Assembly: GCA_027310575.1 (NCBI GenBank)
Contig: DAIDAO010000013.1
Location: 1 to 56,376 of the forward strand
Direction: 5' to 3'
Source of the DNA: a bacterium
GTDB taxonomy: Archaea > Thermoproteota > Nitrososphaeria > Nitrososphaerales > Gagatemarchaeaceae
Length of the DNA stretch: 56,376 bases
Shown: one piece after another, positions 23,777 through 31,907 of the stretch
How the letters are laid out: the number at the start of each line of letters is the position of its first letter
Numbering within the stretch: position 1 is the first letter of the stretch
Made by a program: the position numbers and the translations under genes
The notes under the pieces: model-generated
What the model saw: only the letters and a program-made list of their open reading frames with translations
Databases searched by the model: none
Told to the model about the DNA's origin: nothing

Positions 23777-24922
23777 ATGACAGCCCAAGTCGTCGACCTG
23801 GAGTTCAGCCGGGCGGTCGCCGGGGGCGCCAACGGGAACATCTTTTCCTGCTATCAGTGCGGGACCTGCACGGCCGTCTGCCCGCTGAACGTCCCGGTCA
23901 GGAGCATAATGAGGGGCGCACAGGTGGGGATCAGGGAGCTGGCGGTCAGCGAAGCCCTGTGGCAGTGCGCGACCTGCAGGCAGTGCGAGGTGGCCTGCCC
24001 GCGCGGGATAGGCATCACTGACGTGATTCATTCCCTGAGGGGGATCAGCTACGGCGAAAGGAAGGTCCCAGCCAAGCTCGAGTCCGCCCTCTGGAGGGTG
24101 TACGAGGAAGGGACGGCCTGGGAGGGGAAGAAGAGCGAGAGGGGCCGGTGGGCAGAAGGGCTGAACGTGAAGGTCGGGAAGCCAGCCAAGCACCTGCTCT
24201 ACCTGGATGACGCCGCGTCCTTCGACCCGAGGCTGCAGCGCATCGCGCAGTCCCTCGTCAGGATATTCAACGCGACCGGGGTCGACTTCGCCGTCCTCGG
24301 GGACAAGGAGAAGAGCTCTGGGGACGAAGTGTACCAGATAGGGGAGGAGGGGTTCCTGGAGGAGCTGGCCACATCCAACATCGAGTCGTTCAAGGGAATA
24401 GGCGCAGAGGACATCATCACGGTCTCGCCGCACAGCAACGGGGTCTTCAGGGACGTCTATCCCAGGTACGGCAGCCTCCCACCCGTGTTCCACTACACAG
24501 AGTTCCTTTCGGGCATGCTCGACCACGGCCTCCTGAAGCCGAAGAAGGCGAACGGCGGCGACGGCCTGGCCGTGACCTACCACGACCCGTGCTACCTTGG
24601 GAGGTACGGAGGGGTGTACGAGGAACCGAGGAAGCTCCTCGAAAGCATCCCAGGGGTGAAGCTCAGCGAGATGGACGACAACAGGAGCAACGCCCTCTGC
24701 TGCGGCGGAGGAGGGGGCGGGATGTACGTCGAGTCGGAGGGCGCGAGGCCCAGCCACATGAGGGTCTCGCAGGCCGTGGAGTCGGGGGCTGCGGTCATGG
24801 CGACGGCGTGCCCCTTCTGCGTGCTGAACTTCGAGGACGGGGCCAAGACCGTCGGCTCAAGCATCAAGGTGAGAGACATAGCGGAAATCGTCGCCGGCCT
24901 GGTCGGGAACGGAGGGGGCTGA
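23777..24922 (+). CDS. HdrC-HdrB/D-like fusion protein
   Basis: A 381-residue protein. The N-terminal HdrC part has two [4Fe-4S] motifs at Cys25/28/31/35 and Cys64/67/70/74. The C-terminal part has one good cysteine-rich CCG domain: HDPCYLGRY near 272, ALCCGGGGGG near 306 and TACPFC near 344. The first CCG domain expected before it appears degenerate (LLYLDDAASFDPR has no cysteine). A full HdrB carries two CCG domains that bind noncubane clusters and reduce CoM-S-S-CoB, so this protein probably reduces something else or passes electrons on. Confidence 0.85.
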   Translation: MTAQVVDLEFSRAVAGGANGNIFSCYQCGTCTAVCPLNVPVRSIMRGAQVGIRELAVSEALWQCATCRQCEVACPRGIGITDVIHSLRGISYGERKVPAKLESALWRVYEEGTAWEGKKSERGRWAEGLNVKVGKPAKHLLYLDDAASFDPRLQRIAQSLVRIFNATGVDFAVLGDKEKSSGDEVYQIGEEGFLEELATSNIESFKGIGAEDIITVSPHSNGVFRDVYPRYGSLPPVFHYTEFLSGMLDHGLLKPKKANGGDGLAVTYHDPCYLGRYGGVYEEPRKLLESIPGVKLSEMDDNRSNALCCGGGGGGMYVESEGARPSHMRVSQAVESGAAVMATACPFCVLNFEDGAKTVGSSIKVRDIAEIVAGLVGNGGG

Positions 24923-24926
24923 TCCG

Positions 24927-25910
24927 ATGGCCGGAGCGGGCGGGGTCTTCGTCTTCATCGAGCAGACCGACGGAGCCCTTGAAGACTCGTCGCTGGAGGT
25001 GCTGGGCAAGGCGAGGGAGATCGCCGACAGGCTGGGCTCGAAGGTCACCGGGGCGGTCCTGGGGGAGGGGGTCAGACCCCTTGCGGAGGAGTGCGCCAGG
25101 AGGGGCGCCCACACAGTGCTGGTCGCAGATTCGCCGCTGCTGAAGAACTTCACCGCGGAGGCGTACACGGACGTCGTGGCTGGCATGGTCAAGGCGCGCG
25201 ACCCTGACATGCTGCTGATAGGGGCGACGCACAACGGCACCGCCCTGGCCGGCATGCTGGCCATCAGGCTCGGCGCAGGACTCATGGCGCACGTCGTGGA
25301 CCTCGAGATTGAGCAGGGGACTGGCATGCTGTTGGGTTCGGTCCCCGGGTTCGGCGGGAGCATTGTCGCGGTCTGCAAGTGCAAGAAGGGGAGGCCCCAG
25401 ATGGCGACCGTCAGGCCGGGGGTCTTCCAGACCCCCAAGCCTACAGACCAGGCAGGGGCGGTGGAGGCGTTCGCGGTCGCGCTGAAGCCTGAAGACGTCA
25501 GGTGCCAGGTCGTGGAGAGGACGGTCCAGCACAGCGCAAGCGTGAGCAAGGCCCAGAGGATAGTCGTCGCAGGGCTCGGCTGCAAGGACGACCTGTCGCT
25601 GCCGAAGAAGCTGGCCGAGGCCAGCGGCTCGGCATTCGGCGTCTCGCGTCCCCTCGCCGACAAGGGCGTCGCGCCCAAGAACCTGGTGATAGGCTCGACC
25701 GGCTCGAGCCTCAACGCGAAGCTCGCCGTGGTCGTGGGGGTGAGCGGGGCCGCGCACTTCACGTCCGGGCTCAGGAACGTGGAGACAGTGGTCGCTGTGA
25801 ACTCTGACCCCGACGCCGAGATCTTCAAGCACGCCGACTACTGCGTGGTCGGGGACGCTGCCAAGGTCGTCCCGAAGCTGATCTCGGAGCTCGGAGGCAG
25901 CAGCCCATGA
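24927..25910 (+). CDS. etfA: electron transfer flavoprotein, alpha subunit
   Basis: A 327-residue EtfA. The N-terminal nucleotide-binding domain starts VFVFIEQTDGALEDSSLEVLGKA. The C-terminal FAD-binding domain has the conserved pattern GVSGAAHFTSGLRN (typically SGA-x-QH-x-x-G) and VVAVNSDPDAEIFKHADYCVVGD. FAD bound here takes electrons from, or gives them to, partner dehydrogenases. Start is ATG four bases after the stop of the Hdr-like gene. Its stop overlaps etfB. Alpha before beta is the less common gene order. Confidence 0.92.
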   Translation: MAGAGGVFVFIEQTDGALEDSSLEVLGKAREIADRLGSKVTGAVLGEGVRPLAEECARRGAHTVLVADSPLLKNFTAEAYTDVVAGMVKARDPDMLLIGATHNGTALAGMLAIRLGAGLMAHVVDLEIEQGTGMLLGSVPGFGGSIVAVCKCKKGRPQMATVRPGVFQTPKPTDQAGAVEAFAVALKPEDVRCQVVERTVQHSASVSKAQRIVVAGLGCKDDLSLPKKLAEASGSAFGVSRPLADKGVAPKNLVIGSTGSSLNAKLAVVVGVSGAAHFTSGLRNVETVVAVNSDPDAEIFKHADYCVVGDAAKVVPKLISELGGSSP

Positions 25911-26683
25911 ACCTGATAGTCTGCCTGAAGGTGACGCCGAAGATTGAACAGATCAAGTTCGACGAGCAGAAGAAGACGATCGTAAGAGAAGGGGTGGAGA
26001 ACGAGATCAATGAGGCAGACAAGAACGCGCTCGAGGCTGCGCTGAAGCTCAAGGATGCGGCCGGAGGGAAGGTCGTCGTCCTCTCCATGGGGCCGCCATC
26101 GTTCGAGCCCTTCCTCAAGCTGGCAATCGCCATGGGGGCCGACGACGCGGTCCTGCTGAGCGACAGGGTCTTCGGGGGAGCGGACACCTATGCCACTTCG
26201 CGGGTCCTGGCAGCGGGGGTCGAGAAGCTGAAGCCCTACGACATGGTCCTTTGCGGCGAGGCGTCCTCGGACGGGAGCACGGAGCAGGTCCCCCCGAGCA
26301 TCGCTGGATGGCTGGGCATCCCCCATGTCAGCTACGTGAGTGAGATCAGTGTGGTGGGTGACAGGGTGCGGGCGAGGCGGGAAGTCACAGACGGCCACGA
26401 GGTGGTCGAGGTCAGGCCGCCCGTTCTCGCGAGCGTGCAGCTCGGCTGCAACTCGCCAAGGTTCCCCGACTTCCGGAGGAAGAGATGGGCGGAGAAGGAA
26501 TTCAAGCTCAGGGTCATGAGCAACCAGGACCTCGGGTTCGCCCCGGCCGACGTGGGGCTGGAGGGATCCCGCACGGAAGTGACAGGGCTGAGCAGGATGC
26601 GGAGCCCGGAGAGGAAGAGGGAGTTCATCAAGGGGACGGAGGAGGAAGTCGCGAAGCGGCTCGCTCAGATCGTCAGAGCATAA
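25907..26683 (+). CDS. etfB: electron transfer flavoprotein, beta subunit
   Basis: A 258-residue EtfB starting ATG in overlap with etfA. Features: MNLIVCLKVTPKIEQIKFDE, the EtfB signature region NEINEADKNALEAALKLKD, and the nucleotide-binding VFGGADTYATSRVLAAGV, which in bifurcating ETFs binds FAD instead of AMP. LCGEASSDGSTEQVPPSIA and VQLGCNSPRFPD follow the family pattern. No acyl-CoA dehydrogenase or EtfCX-type quinone branch gene is adjacent, so the partner is probably the upstream Hdr-like complex. It is the last gene of the operon. Confidence 0.92.
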   Translation: MNLIVCLKVTPKIEQIKFDEQKKTIVREGVENEINEADKNALEAALKLKDAAGGKVVVLSMGPPSFEPFLKLAIAMGADDAVLLSDRVFGGADTYATSRVLAAGVEKLKPYDMVLCGEASSDGSTEQVPPSIAGWLGIPHVSYVSEISVVGDRVRARREVTDGHEVVEVRPPVLASVQLGCNSPRFPDFRRKRWAEKEFKLRVMSNQDLGFAPADVGLEGSRTEVTGLSRMRSPERKREFIKGTEEEVAKRLAQIVRA

Positions 26684-26761
26684 GCAACTTCGTCGAATAT
26701 TTTACCCGGCGCAACATAGCAAACGTTCAATACTTTCTTCGGCACCTTTTGCTCGGTGCCT

Positions 26762-27256
26762 ATGGCCAAGAGCCGGACTTGGCTGTGCAGCTCCTGCGCC
26801 TACTGGGTGCCCTATCCAGGTTGGAACGGGGTCGGTACCTGCGACCAGACGATGAGCCAGCGGTACGGGCGCATGACCACAGGATCATCGGACCCCTGCG
26901 ACTGCTTCGCCCAGTCGGAAGCCCAGCCTAACCAGGCGGGCCCGCGAGGAGCGCCCCCAGGAAGGACGACCTGTGTTGACTGCCACTACTGGTTCCCCTA
27001 CGCGCCGATGCCCCGCGTGGGCGAATGCGACAACCCCTCGAGCAGGCACTTCAGGAGCCCCGAGTTCTCGGACAAGCCGACCGAGGGGTGCTTCGTCGCG
27101 AGGTCCTTTGAAGGGCTGGAGTTCATGTGGTGCGAGAGCCACCGTGAGACAATCTACTTCTCGGAGCTCCCCGACCACAAGGGCTGCAGCGTCTACGTGA
27201 GCTCCGTGAGCCTCCCGGTCGAGGACGAGATGGAACTGACCCTGGCTGGCGACTAA
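26762..27256 (+). CDS. cysteine-rich protein with internal repeat
   Basis: A 164-residue protein composed of two similar halves. Half one is CSSCAYWVPYPGWNGVGTCD, later CDCF; half two is CVDCHYWFPYAPMPRVGECD, later GCFV. Each has C-x2-C-x-Y-W-x-P-Y and G-x-C-D, and could bind one metal or a small Fe-S centre. A TATA-like CAATACTTT (26728-26736) lies about 30 bases upstream. GTG at 26756 is an alternative start. Located directly after the kor-hdr-etf operon; a redox role is possible, but no family is recognised. Confidence 0.65.
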   Translation: MAKSRTWLCSSCAYWVPYPGWNGVGTCDQTMSQRYGRMTTGSSDPCDCFAQSEAQPNQAGPRGAPPGRTTCVDCHYWFPYAPMPRVGECDNPSSRHFRSPEFSDKPTEGCFVARSFEGLEFMWCESHRETIYFSELPDHKGCSVYVSSVSLPVEDEMELTLAGD

Positions 27257-27295
27257 TCTTCAGGTAGCTGAATTCCAGAAGATTCTCCCAAGACG

Positions 27296-27303
27296 GCTAA
27301 ATA
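27296..27303 (+). promoter_or_regulatory. TATA box of a zinc-finger microprotein gene
   Basis: GCTAAATA ends 22 bases before the ATG at 27326, consistent with leaderless expression of a 39-residue protein. Confidence 0.6.
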
Positions 27304-27325
27304 GCCCGCCGAGATTTTCTAGTTT

Positions 27326-27445
27326 ATGAGACTGTTCGGGAAGAAGCAGTACACGTGCGCGACGTGCGGAGCCAAGTTCGACACACAAGACAAGCTCAAC
27401 GAGCATGGGAAGGCCCATGCCACCCCGATGACCGTCACACCATAG
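27326..27445 (+). CDS. C2H2 zinc-finger microprotein, 39 residues
   Basis: A short gene encoding MRLFGKKQYTCATCGAKFDT and a further 19 residues: Cys11-x2-Cys14, hydrophobic positions Phe18 and Leu24, His27-x3-His31. This is one classical C2H2 finger with a basic N-terminal tail. A TATA box at leaderless distance supports it, and the reading frame is closed by TAG. Such one-finger proteins are known in archaea as possible DNA-binding or protein-binding regulators. Next to it begins the DUF885 gene with its own TATA box. Confidence 0.75.
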   Translation: MRLFGKKQYTCATCGAKFDTQDKLNEHGKAHATPMTVTP

Positions 27446-27468
27446 CCCAGACGTACAGTTCAGCAACA

Positions 27469-27475
27469 GTTTATG
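27469..27475 (+). promoter_or_regulatory. TATA box of the DUF885 gene
   Basis: GTTTATG ends 25 bases before the ATG at 27501. The upstream ATG in the same region is out of frame. Confidence 0.5.
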
Positions 27476-27500
27476 GCGCGTCACGCGACGCTCTGACGGG

Positions 27501-29195
27501 ATGGAACCTGCACCCAGCGCCAGCGGACGCATGGCAGAGCTGGCAAAGGAATACTGGGAGGAGAGGCTGTCCAACGACCCCCTCATGGCGACGGCGCTGG
27601 GGGACCGCAGGTTCGACGCGAGGCTCCCTGACATATCGAGAGAAGGAAGGGCGCGCATAAAGAAGCAGTACGAAGCAGTGCTCAGGGAATGCGAAGCAAT
27701 CCCCGAGGGAGGGCTGAAGGGGAAGGAAGGGCTGACCCGCACCGCGCTCCTCGTCGACTCCGGCTCGATGCTCTCATACTATTCGTGCGACCTGGAAGAG
27801 TGGGTCGTCGACCCGCTCCAGGGGTTCCAGGTCGAGCTCATGAACCTGGAGTCATATCAGCCAGTGCGCTCGGTCGAAGAAGGGAAGGCGATGGTGGAGC
27901 GCTGGCGGGCGATCAGGCCCTACATCGACCAGCAGATCGCGAACCTCAGGGCAGGCGCCTCGGCGGGGAGGGTCGCGGTGCGAGCCGCGGTCGAGAAGGT
28001 GATCGACGAGCTCGAAGACCTCCTCAAGAAGCCCGATTCCGAATGGCCGCTGCTCAGGCCGCTGGCAGCCGAGCGCCGCGACTGGGCCAGAAGCGAGGTC
28101 GAAGCGTTCCATGAAGGGCTGAAGGCGGCCGTCAGAGAGGCCGCGCGCCCCGGGTTCGGACTCTACCTCGAGCTCCTAAGGAAGGAGATACTCCCGGCTG
28201 CGAGGCCGCAGGAAAAGCCTGGGATAATGCACATCCCCGGCGGAGCCGAGGCGTACGCGAAGCTCATACGGGTGCACACGTCGCTCGACATCTCTCCGGA
28301 GGAGCTCCACGGGACAGGTCTGAAGGAGGTGGCGAGGATCAACAGGGAGACGGAAGAGCTCGGCGAGAAGGTCTTCGGCGTCCGCGACAGGAAGGAGGTC
28401 CTGAACCGGCTGAGGACGGACACCTCGCTCTACTTCGCCGACAGGGACGAGGTCGCAGCCAAAGCCGAGGCCGCGCTCGCGAAGGCCAACGCAGCCGTGT
28501 CGGAGTGGTTCGGGCGCCTTCCGAAGACGCCGTGCGAGGTCGTCCGCATGGAGGAGCACGAGGAGAAGCATTCGACGATAGCGTACTACAGGCCCCCGGC
28601 CGCGGACGGATCGAGGGCAGGGAGGTACTACATCAACACGTCAGCGCCAGAGACCAGGCCGAGGTACGAGGCCGAGGCCCTGGCCTACCACGAATCGGTG
28701 CCGGGCCACCACCTGCAGATTGCGATAGCTCAGGAGCTCGAGGGGATCCCCGAATTCAGGAAGAACAGCGGGGTCACGGCGTTCGTCGAGGGGTGGGGGC
28801 TCTACGCAGAGCGCCTCGCGGACGAGATGAAGCTCTACACTTCAGACCTGGACAGGATCGGCATCCTCTCGTACGACTCCTGGAGGGCCTGCCGGCTCGT
28901 GGTCGACACAGGGATGCACGCGATGGGGTGGACGAGGGACCAGGCCATCGAATACATGGTCCAGAACTCCGCGCTGGCGAAGAACAACATCGTGAACGAG
29001 GTGGACAGGTACATCACGTGGCCGGGCCAAGCTCTGGCGTACAAGACCGGGCAGCTGGAGATGATCAGGCTCAGGCACGAAGCGGAGGCCCGCCTGGGCG
29101 AAGGGTTCGACGCGCGGAAGTTCCACGACGCCCTGTTGGGGGACGGGGCGGTCCCCCTCGTTGCGCTCAGGCAGGCGCTGACGAGCTACTCGTAG
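27501..29195 (+). CDS. DUF885-family metallopeptidase-like protein
   Basis: A 564-residue DUF885 protein, a mostly helical gluzincin-like family. The conserved site is H-E-S-V-P-G-H-H in ALAYHESVPGHHLQIA (about 396-411), plus the downstream EGWGLYAERL with a probable third zinc ligand Glu. A Tyr/Asp-rich C-terminal bundle (ITWPGQALAYKTGQLEMIRLR) is also conserved. There is no signal peptide, so it is predicted cytosolic; bacterial members are often exported. It probably hydrolyses peptides, substrate unknown. Leaderless start at ATG. Confidence 0.9.
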   Translation: MEPAPSASGRMAELAKEYWEERLSNDPLMATALGDRRFDARLPDISREGRARIKKQYEAVLRECEAIPEGGLKGKEGLTRTALLVDSGSMLSYYSCDLEEWVVDPLQGFQVELMNLESYQPVRSVEEGKAMVERWRAIRPYIDQQIANLRAGASAGRVAVRAAVEKVIDELEDLLKKPDSEWPLLRPLAAERRDWARSEVEAFHEGLKAAVREAARPGFGLYLELLRKEILPAARPQEKPGIMHIPGGAEAYAKLIRVHTSLDISPEELHGTGLKEVARINRETEELGEKVFGVRDRKEVLNRLRTDTSLYFADRDEVAAKAEAALAKANAAVSEWFGRLPKTPCEVVRMEEHEEKHSTIAYYRPPAADGSRAGRYYINTSAPETRPRYEAEALAYHESVPGHHLQIAIAQELEGIPEFRKNSGVTAFVEGWGLYAERLADEMKLYTSDLDRIGILSYDSWRACRLVVDTGMHAMGWTRDQAIEYMVQNSALAKNNIVNEVDRYITWPGQALAYKTGQLEMIRLRHEAEARLGEGFDARKFHDALLGDGAVPLVALRQALTSYS

Positions 29196-29247
29196 AAGCC
29201 CAGGCCCGCCGAAGGCTTATCACCAGGCAAGCGCCTTTCGGACCAGC

Positions 29248-30102
29248 ATGCATCGGCAGTCGGAGCTGGCAGAGGAGTTCCGCGGGCTGCACGACAGGAG
29301 GGACGTGCTGGTCCTTCCGAACGCCTGGGACGTGCCGAGCGCCAGGGTGTTCGAAGACGAAGGATTCCCCGCAGTGGCGACCTCGAGCGCGGGGATGCTC
29401 GTCTCGCTCGGGTACTCCGACGGCGAAGGGATCCCGGCAGGGGATTTCGTCGCAGCCATAGGCCGCATCGCGCGGGCACTTTCGGTGCCGCTGAGCGCCG
29501 ACATAGTCGGAGGGTTCGGACGGAGCCCGGAAGGGGTCGCCAGGACAGTACGGGCCGTCGTCGGCGCGGGGGCCGTGGGGATAAACATCGAGGACTTCGT
29601 CCACGCAGAGAAGAAGCTCCTCCCGCTCGAGCGGCAGACCGCGAGGCTGCGGGCGCTGGTCAGGCTGCAGAAGTCGGTCGGGGTCCCGTTCGTGATCAAC
29701 GCGCGCACAGACGCGCTGAGGTTCGCACCCGGGGACGACGGCGCGAGACTGCGGGAAGCCATCCGCAGGGCGACCGCCTACAGGGATGTGGGCGCCGACT
29801 GCGTGTATCCCATGGGCATGACGGACGCAGGCACGATCTCGAAGTTCGTGAAGGCGCTCGACTGTCCCGTGAACGTCATGGTCAGAAAGGGGCTGCCCCC
29901 AGTCCCGGAGCTGAAGAGGCTGGGGGTCGCAAGGGTGAGTTTCGGGCCGACCGCTTCATACGCCGCCATGGGGGTCCTGAAGCGCGCCTCGAGGGAGGTG
30001 CTCCAGAAGGGGACCTACGACGCCCTCACCGAAGGCGTGATAACCTTCGAGGAGCTGAACGCGCTGGCGGCCCCGAGGAAGGGCCGGGCGAAGGCTGCCT
30101 AG
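29248..30102 (+). CDS. isocitrate lyase / PEP mutase superfamily protein
   Basis: A 284-residue (beta/alpha)8 protein. LVLPNAWDVPSARVFEDEGFPAVATSSAGM, then LSADIVGGFG and INIEDFVHAEKKLLP are the family's metal and phospho-substrate regions, and INARTDAL is also typical. It lacks the Lys-Lys-Cys-Gly-His loop of true isocitrate lyases, so methylisocitrate lyase, oxaloacetate decarboxylase or carboxyPEP mutase-like chemistry is possible. A GGCTTATCA TATA-like element lies about 30 bases before the ATG. A link to the MmgE/PrpD gene at 53558 (methylcitrate-like) is conceivable but distant. Confidence 0.85.
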   Translation: MHRQSELAEEFRGLHDRRDVLVLPNAWDVPSARVFEDEGFPAVATSSAGMLVSLGYSDGEGIPAGDFVAAIGRIARALSVPLSADIVGGFGRSPEGVARTVRAVVGAGAVGINIEDFVHAEKKLLPLERQTARLRALVRLQKSVGVPFVINARTDALRFAPGDDGARLREAIRRATAYRDVGADCVYPMGMTDAGTISKFVKALDCPVNVMVRKGLPPVPELKRLGVARVSFGPTASYAAMGVLKRASREVLQKGTYDALTEGVITFEELNALAAPRKGRAKAA

Positions 30103-31073
30103 ACCTTCACGCCGAGCAGTCGCTCCAGGATGTCCGAGAGCGTTATCATTCCGACCATCCTGTCGCCGTCGAAGACGAAAGCGATGGTCGTCCCCGCGTC
30201 CTGCATCTTGTCTATGACTGTCGCCAGACCGTCGTCCCTCGAGACCTGGGCGGGCTGAATCATGTACTCGTGAATCCCCTGGTCCGTGTGGTCCCTCGAG
30301 ACCGCCTTCGAGATGGTCCTGGCTGTCACGGCGCCGATGTACGCCTTCCTTCCTGCGTCGTAGACCGGCATCCTGGGGTGGTTCGCCTGGCCCATGGCCT
30401 TCAGGGCTTCTAGGACGGTCGCGCCGCTGTCGATCGAGACTATCTCTTTCATCGGGGTGACCACGTCGAAGGCGGTCGTCTTGGACGAGGCGAGGGCAGT
30501 CCTGAGCAGCCTCCCCGCGTCAGGCTCGATGTGGCCGGCCCTCTCGAGCATTGTGACCACGTCTTCAAACTCGGCGGCCAGGTCGACCTCCTTGTAGCCC
30601 GGCTTGCCGACGAGCCTCTCGGAGAGGCTCCGGGCGAAGTTGGTGAGCGGGAGAGCCATCGGAGAAAGGACGGTCATGACGGCCTTCGTCGAAGGCGCGA
30701 GGACGACCGACATCCTGAGCGCGTTCTCGATCCCGATAGCCTTCGGGAGGAGGTAGAGCAGCGTCATGATGACGAACGAACCGACTACCGTGTTGTACAG
30801 CCAGCCTATGGGACCGAAGAAGTCGGAGAGGATCAGCCCGATGGTGGTAGCCAGGACCACGTTGGAAACAGTGTCGACGAAGGTGGTCACGCTGACCAGC
30901 CTTGTCTTCTCGTTGACGATTGCGAGGGCCGCAGCCGCACTCGCGGAGCCGTTCCCAATCGACGAGCTCAGGGAGAACGGGCGAAGGGTGAGGTACGTCG
31001 CCTCGACCAGCGACGACCAGAAAGCGAAGAAGACCGAGGCTGTCAGACCGATGTAGACTACCGCCGGGACCAA
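30099..31073 (-). CDS. CNNM-type membrane protein with CBS pair
   Basis: A 324-residue protein. The N-terminal ~170 residues form a DUF21/CNNM membrane domain with helices VVYIGLTASVFFAFWSSLVEATYLTL, ...VSVTTFVDTVSNVVLATTIGLIL and VVGSFVIMTLLYLLPKAIGI. Two CBS domains follow from about 205 to the end (TPMKEIVSIDSGATVLEALKAMG and MIQPAQVSRDDGLATVIDKM). The CorC/HlyC C-terminal domain of bacterial homologues is absent. Proposed role: divalent cation (Mg or Co) transport or sensing with adenine-nucleotide control through CBS. It starts with TTG and converges on the PEP mutase-like gene with a 4-base overlap. Confidence 0.85.
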   Translation of the reverse strand: MVPAVVYIGLTASVFFAFWSSLVEATYLTLRPFSLSSSIGNGSASAAAALAIVNEKTRLVSVTTFVDTVSNVVLATTIGLILSDFFGPIGWLYNTVVGSFVIMTLLYLLPKAIGIENALRMSVVLAPSTKAVMTVLSPMALPLTNFARSLSERLVGKPGYKEVDLAAEFEDVVTMLERAGHIEPDAGRLLRTALASSKTTAFDVVTPMKEIVSIDSGATVLEALKAMGQANHPRMPVYDAGRKAYIGAVTARTISKAVSRDHTDQGIHEYMIQPAQVSRDDGLATVIDKMQDAGTTIAFVFDGDRMVGMITLSDILERLLGVKV

Positions 31074-31104
31074 TTCCGGTCGCTATTCACTCCCAGGGGC
31101 TCAC

Positions 31105-31770
31105 TCAGCTGACTACCGTTCCTATCTTCTCGCCGTGGATGGCTTTGATCACGCCTTTCGCGTCGGAACCGTTCAGCACAACGAGCCTGACCCTCGACTC
31201 GATGAGGTGGTCGACGGCCACGGGGTCCACGATGCTGTGGATGCCCGGTCGGTGCGTCCCCCCGAGTATCTGCTTCATCTTCTCGTAGGTGATCTTGTCG
31301 AGCTTCCTGGCCTTCTTGTTGGTCCGGGGGTCGTCGGTGTAAATCCCGTTCTGGTCGGAGGCCTTGACCAGGATGTCCGCCCTCCACCTCTGCGCCACCA
31401 TTGCGGCTACGGTGTCGGTCGTTATCCCAGGCTTCAGCCCTCCCATGACCGCGACCCTGTTCCGCGCCAGCCGCTGCAGCATGCCGTCGATCGAGGTGGG
31501 GACGCTGCTCACGCCCCCGAGCTTCATCGCGACGAGGCGCGCGTTGAGCCTCGACGCGTGGATCGCCACTGTGTCCTGCTGGTAGGGGGACAGGCCCATC
31601 TCGGAGGCCGACTTGATGTACTCACGGGAGACCTGGCCGCCCCCGACCACGACCCCGACCGAGTGCCCTTCGGAGTTGAGGTCAGAGACCACGTCGGCGT
31701 AGGCGCTGACGACCTTGGCCGACGGCGGCGAGCCGAGGACCGAACCGCCTATCCTGAGCACGGCCTTCAT
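31105..31770 (-). CDS. pyrH: uridylate kinase (UMP kinase)
   Basis: A 221-residue amino-acid-kinase-fold UMP kinase of the archaeal type. VLRIGGSVLGSP is the phosphate-binding start; VVVGGGQVSREYI and MGGLKPGITTDTVAAMVAQRW follow; KASDQNGIYTDDPR is the nucleotide-binding part. It converts UMP to UDP in pyrimidine synthesis. It lies 31 bases from the CNNM gene in the same direction, so the two may be co-transcribed. The promoter is shared with the divergent aRF1 gene. Confidence 0.93.
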   Translation of the reverse strand: MKAVLRIGGSVLGSPPSAKVVSAYADVVSDLNSEGHSVGVVVGGGQVSREYIKSASEMGLSPYQQDTVAIHASRLNARLVAMKLGGVSSVPTSIDGMLQRLARNRVAVMGGLKPGITTDTVAAMVAQRWRADILVKASDQNGIYTDDPRTNKKARKLDKITYEKMKQILGGTHRPGIHSIVDPVAVDHLIESRVRLVVLNGSDAKGVIKAIHGEKIGTVVS

Positions 31771-31811
31771 TCTTGCAAAACCTCGCTTGAGCCGGTTCGT
31801 AGGGTGATAGG

Positions 31812-31821
31812 TTTTATAAAT
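31812..31821. promoter_or_regulatory. TATA element between pyrH and prf1
   Basis: TTTTATAAAT is nearly symmetric and can serve in both directions: about 42 bases from the pyrH ATG on the minus strand and about 90 bases from the prf1 TTG on the plus strand. The plus-strand distance implies a leader of roughly 60 bases for prf1, unusual here. Confidence 0.5.
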
Positions 31822-31907
31822 GGGTGAGGAAGATTTTCAGTATTCCAATGTCCGCTGCCTCAGGTGACGCGTCCGTTTCTCTGTCCTGACGTAGAGGTAG
31901 CTCTGCA

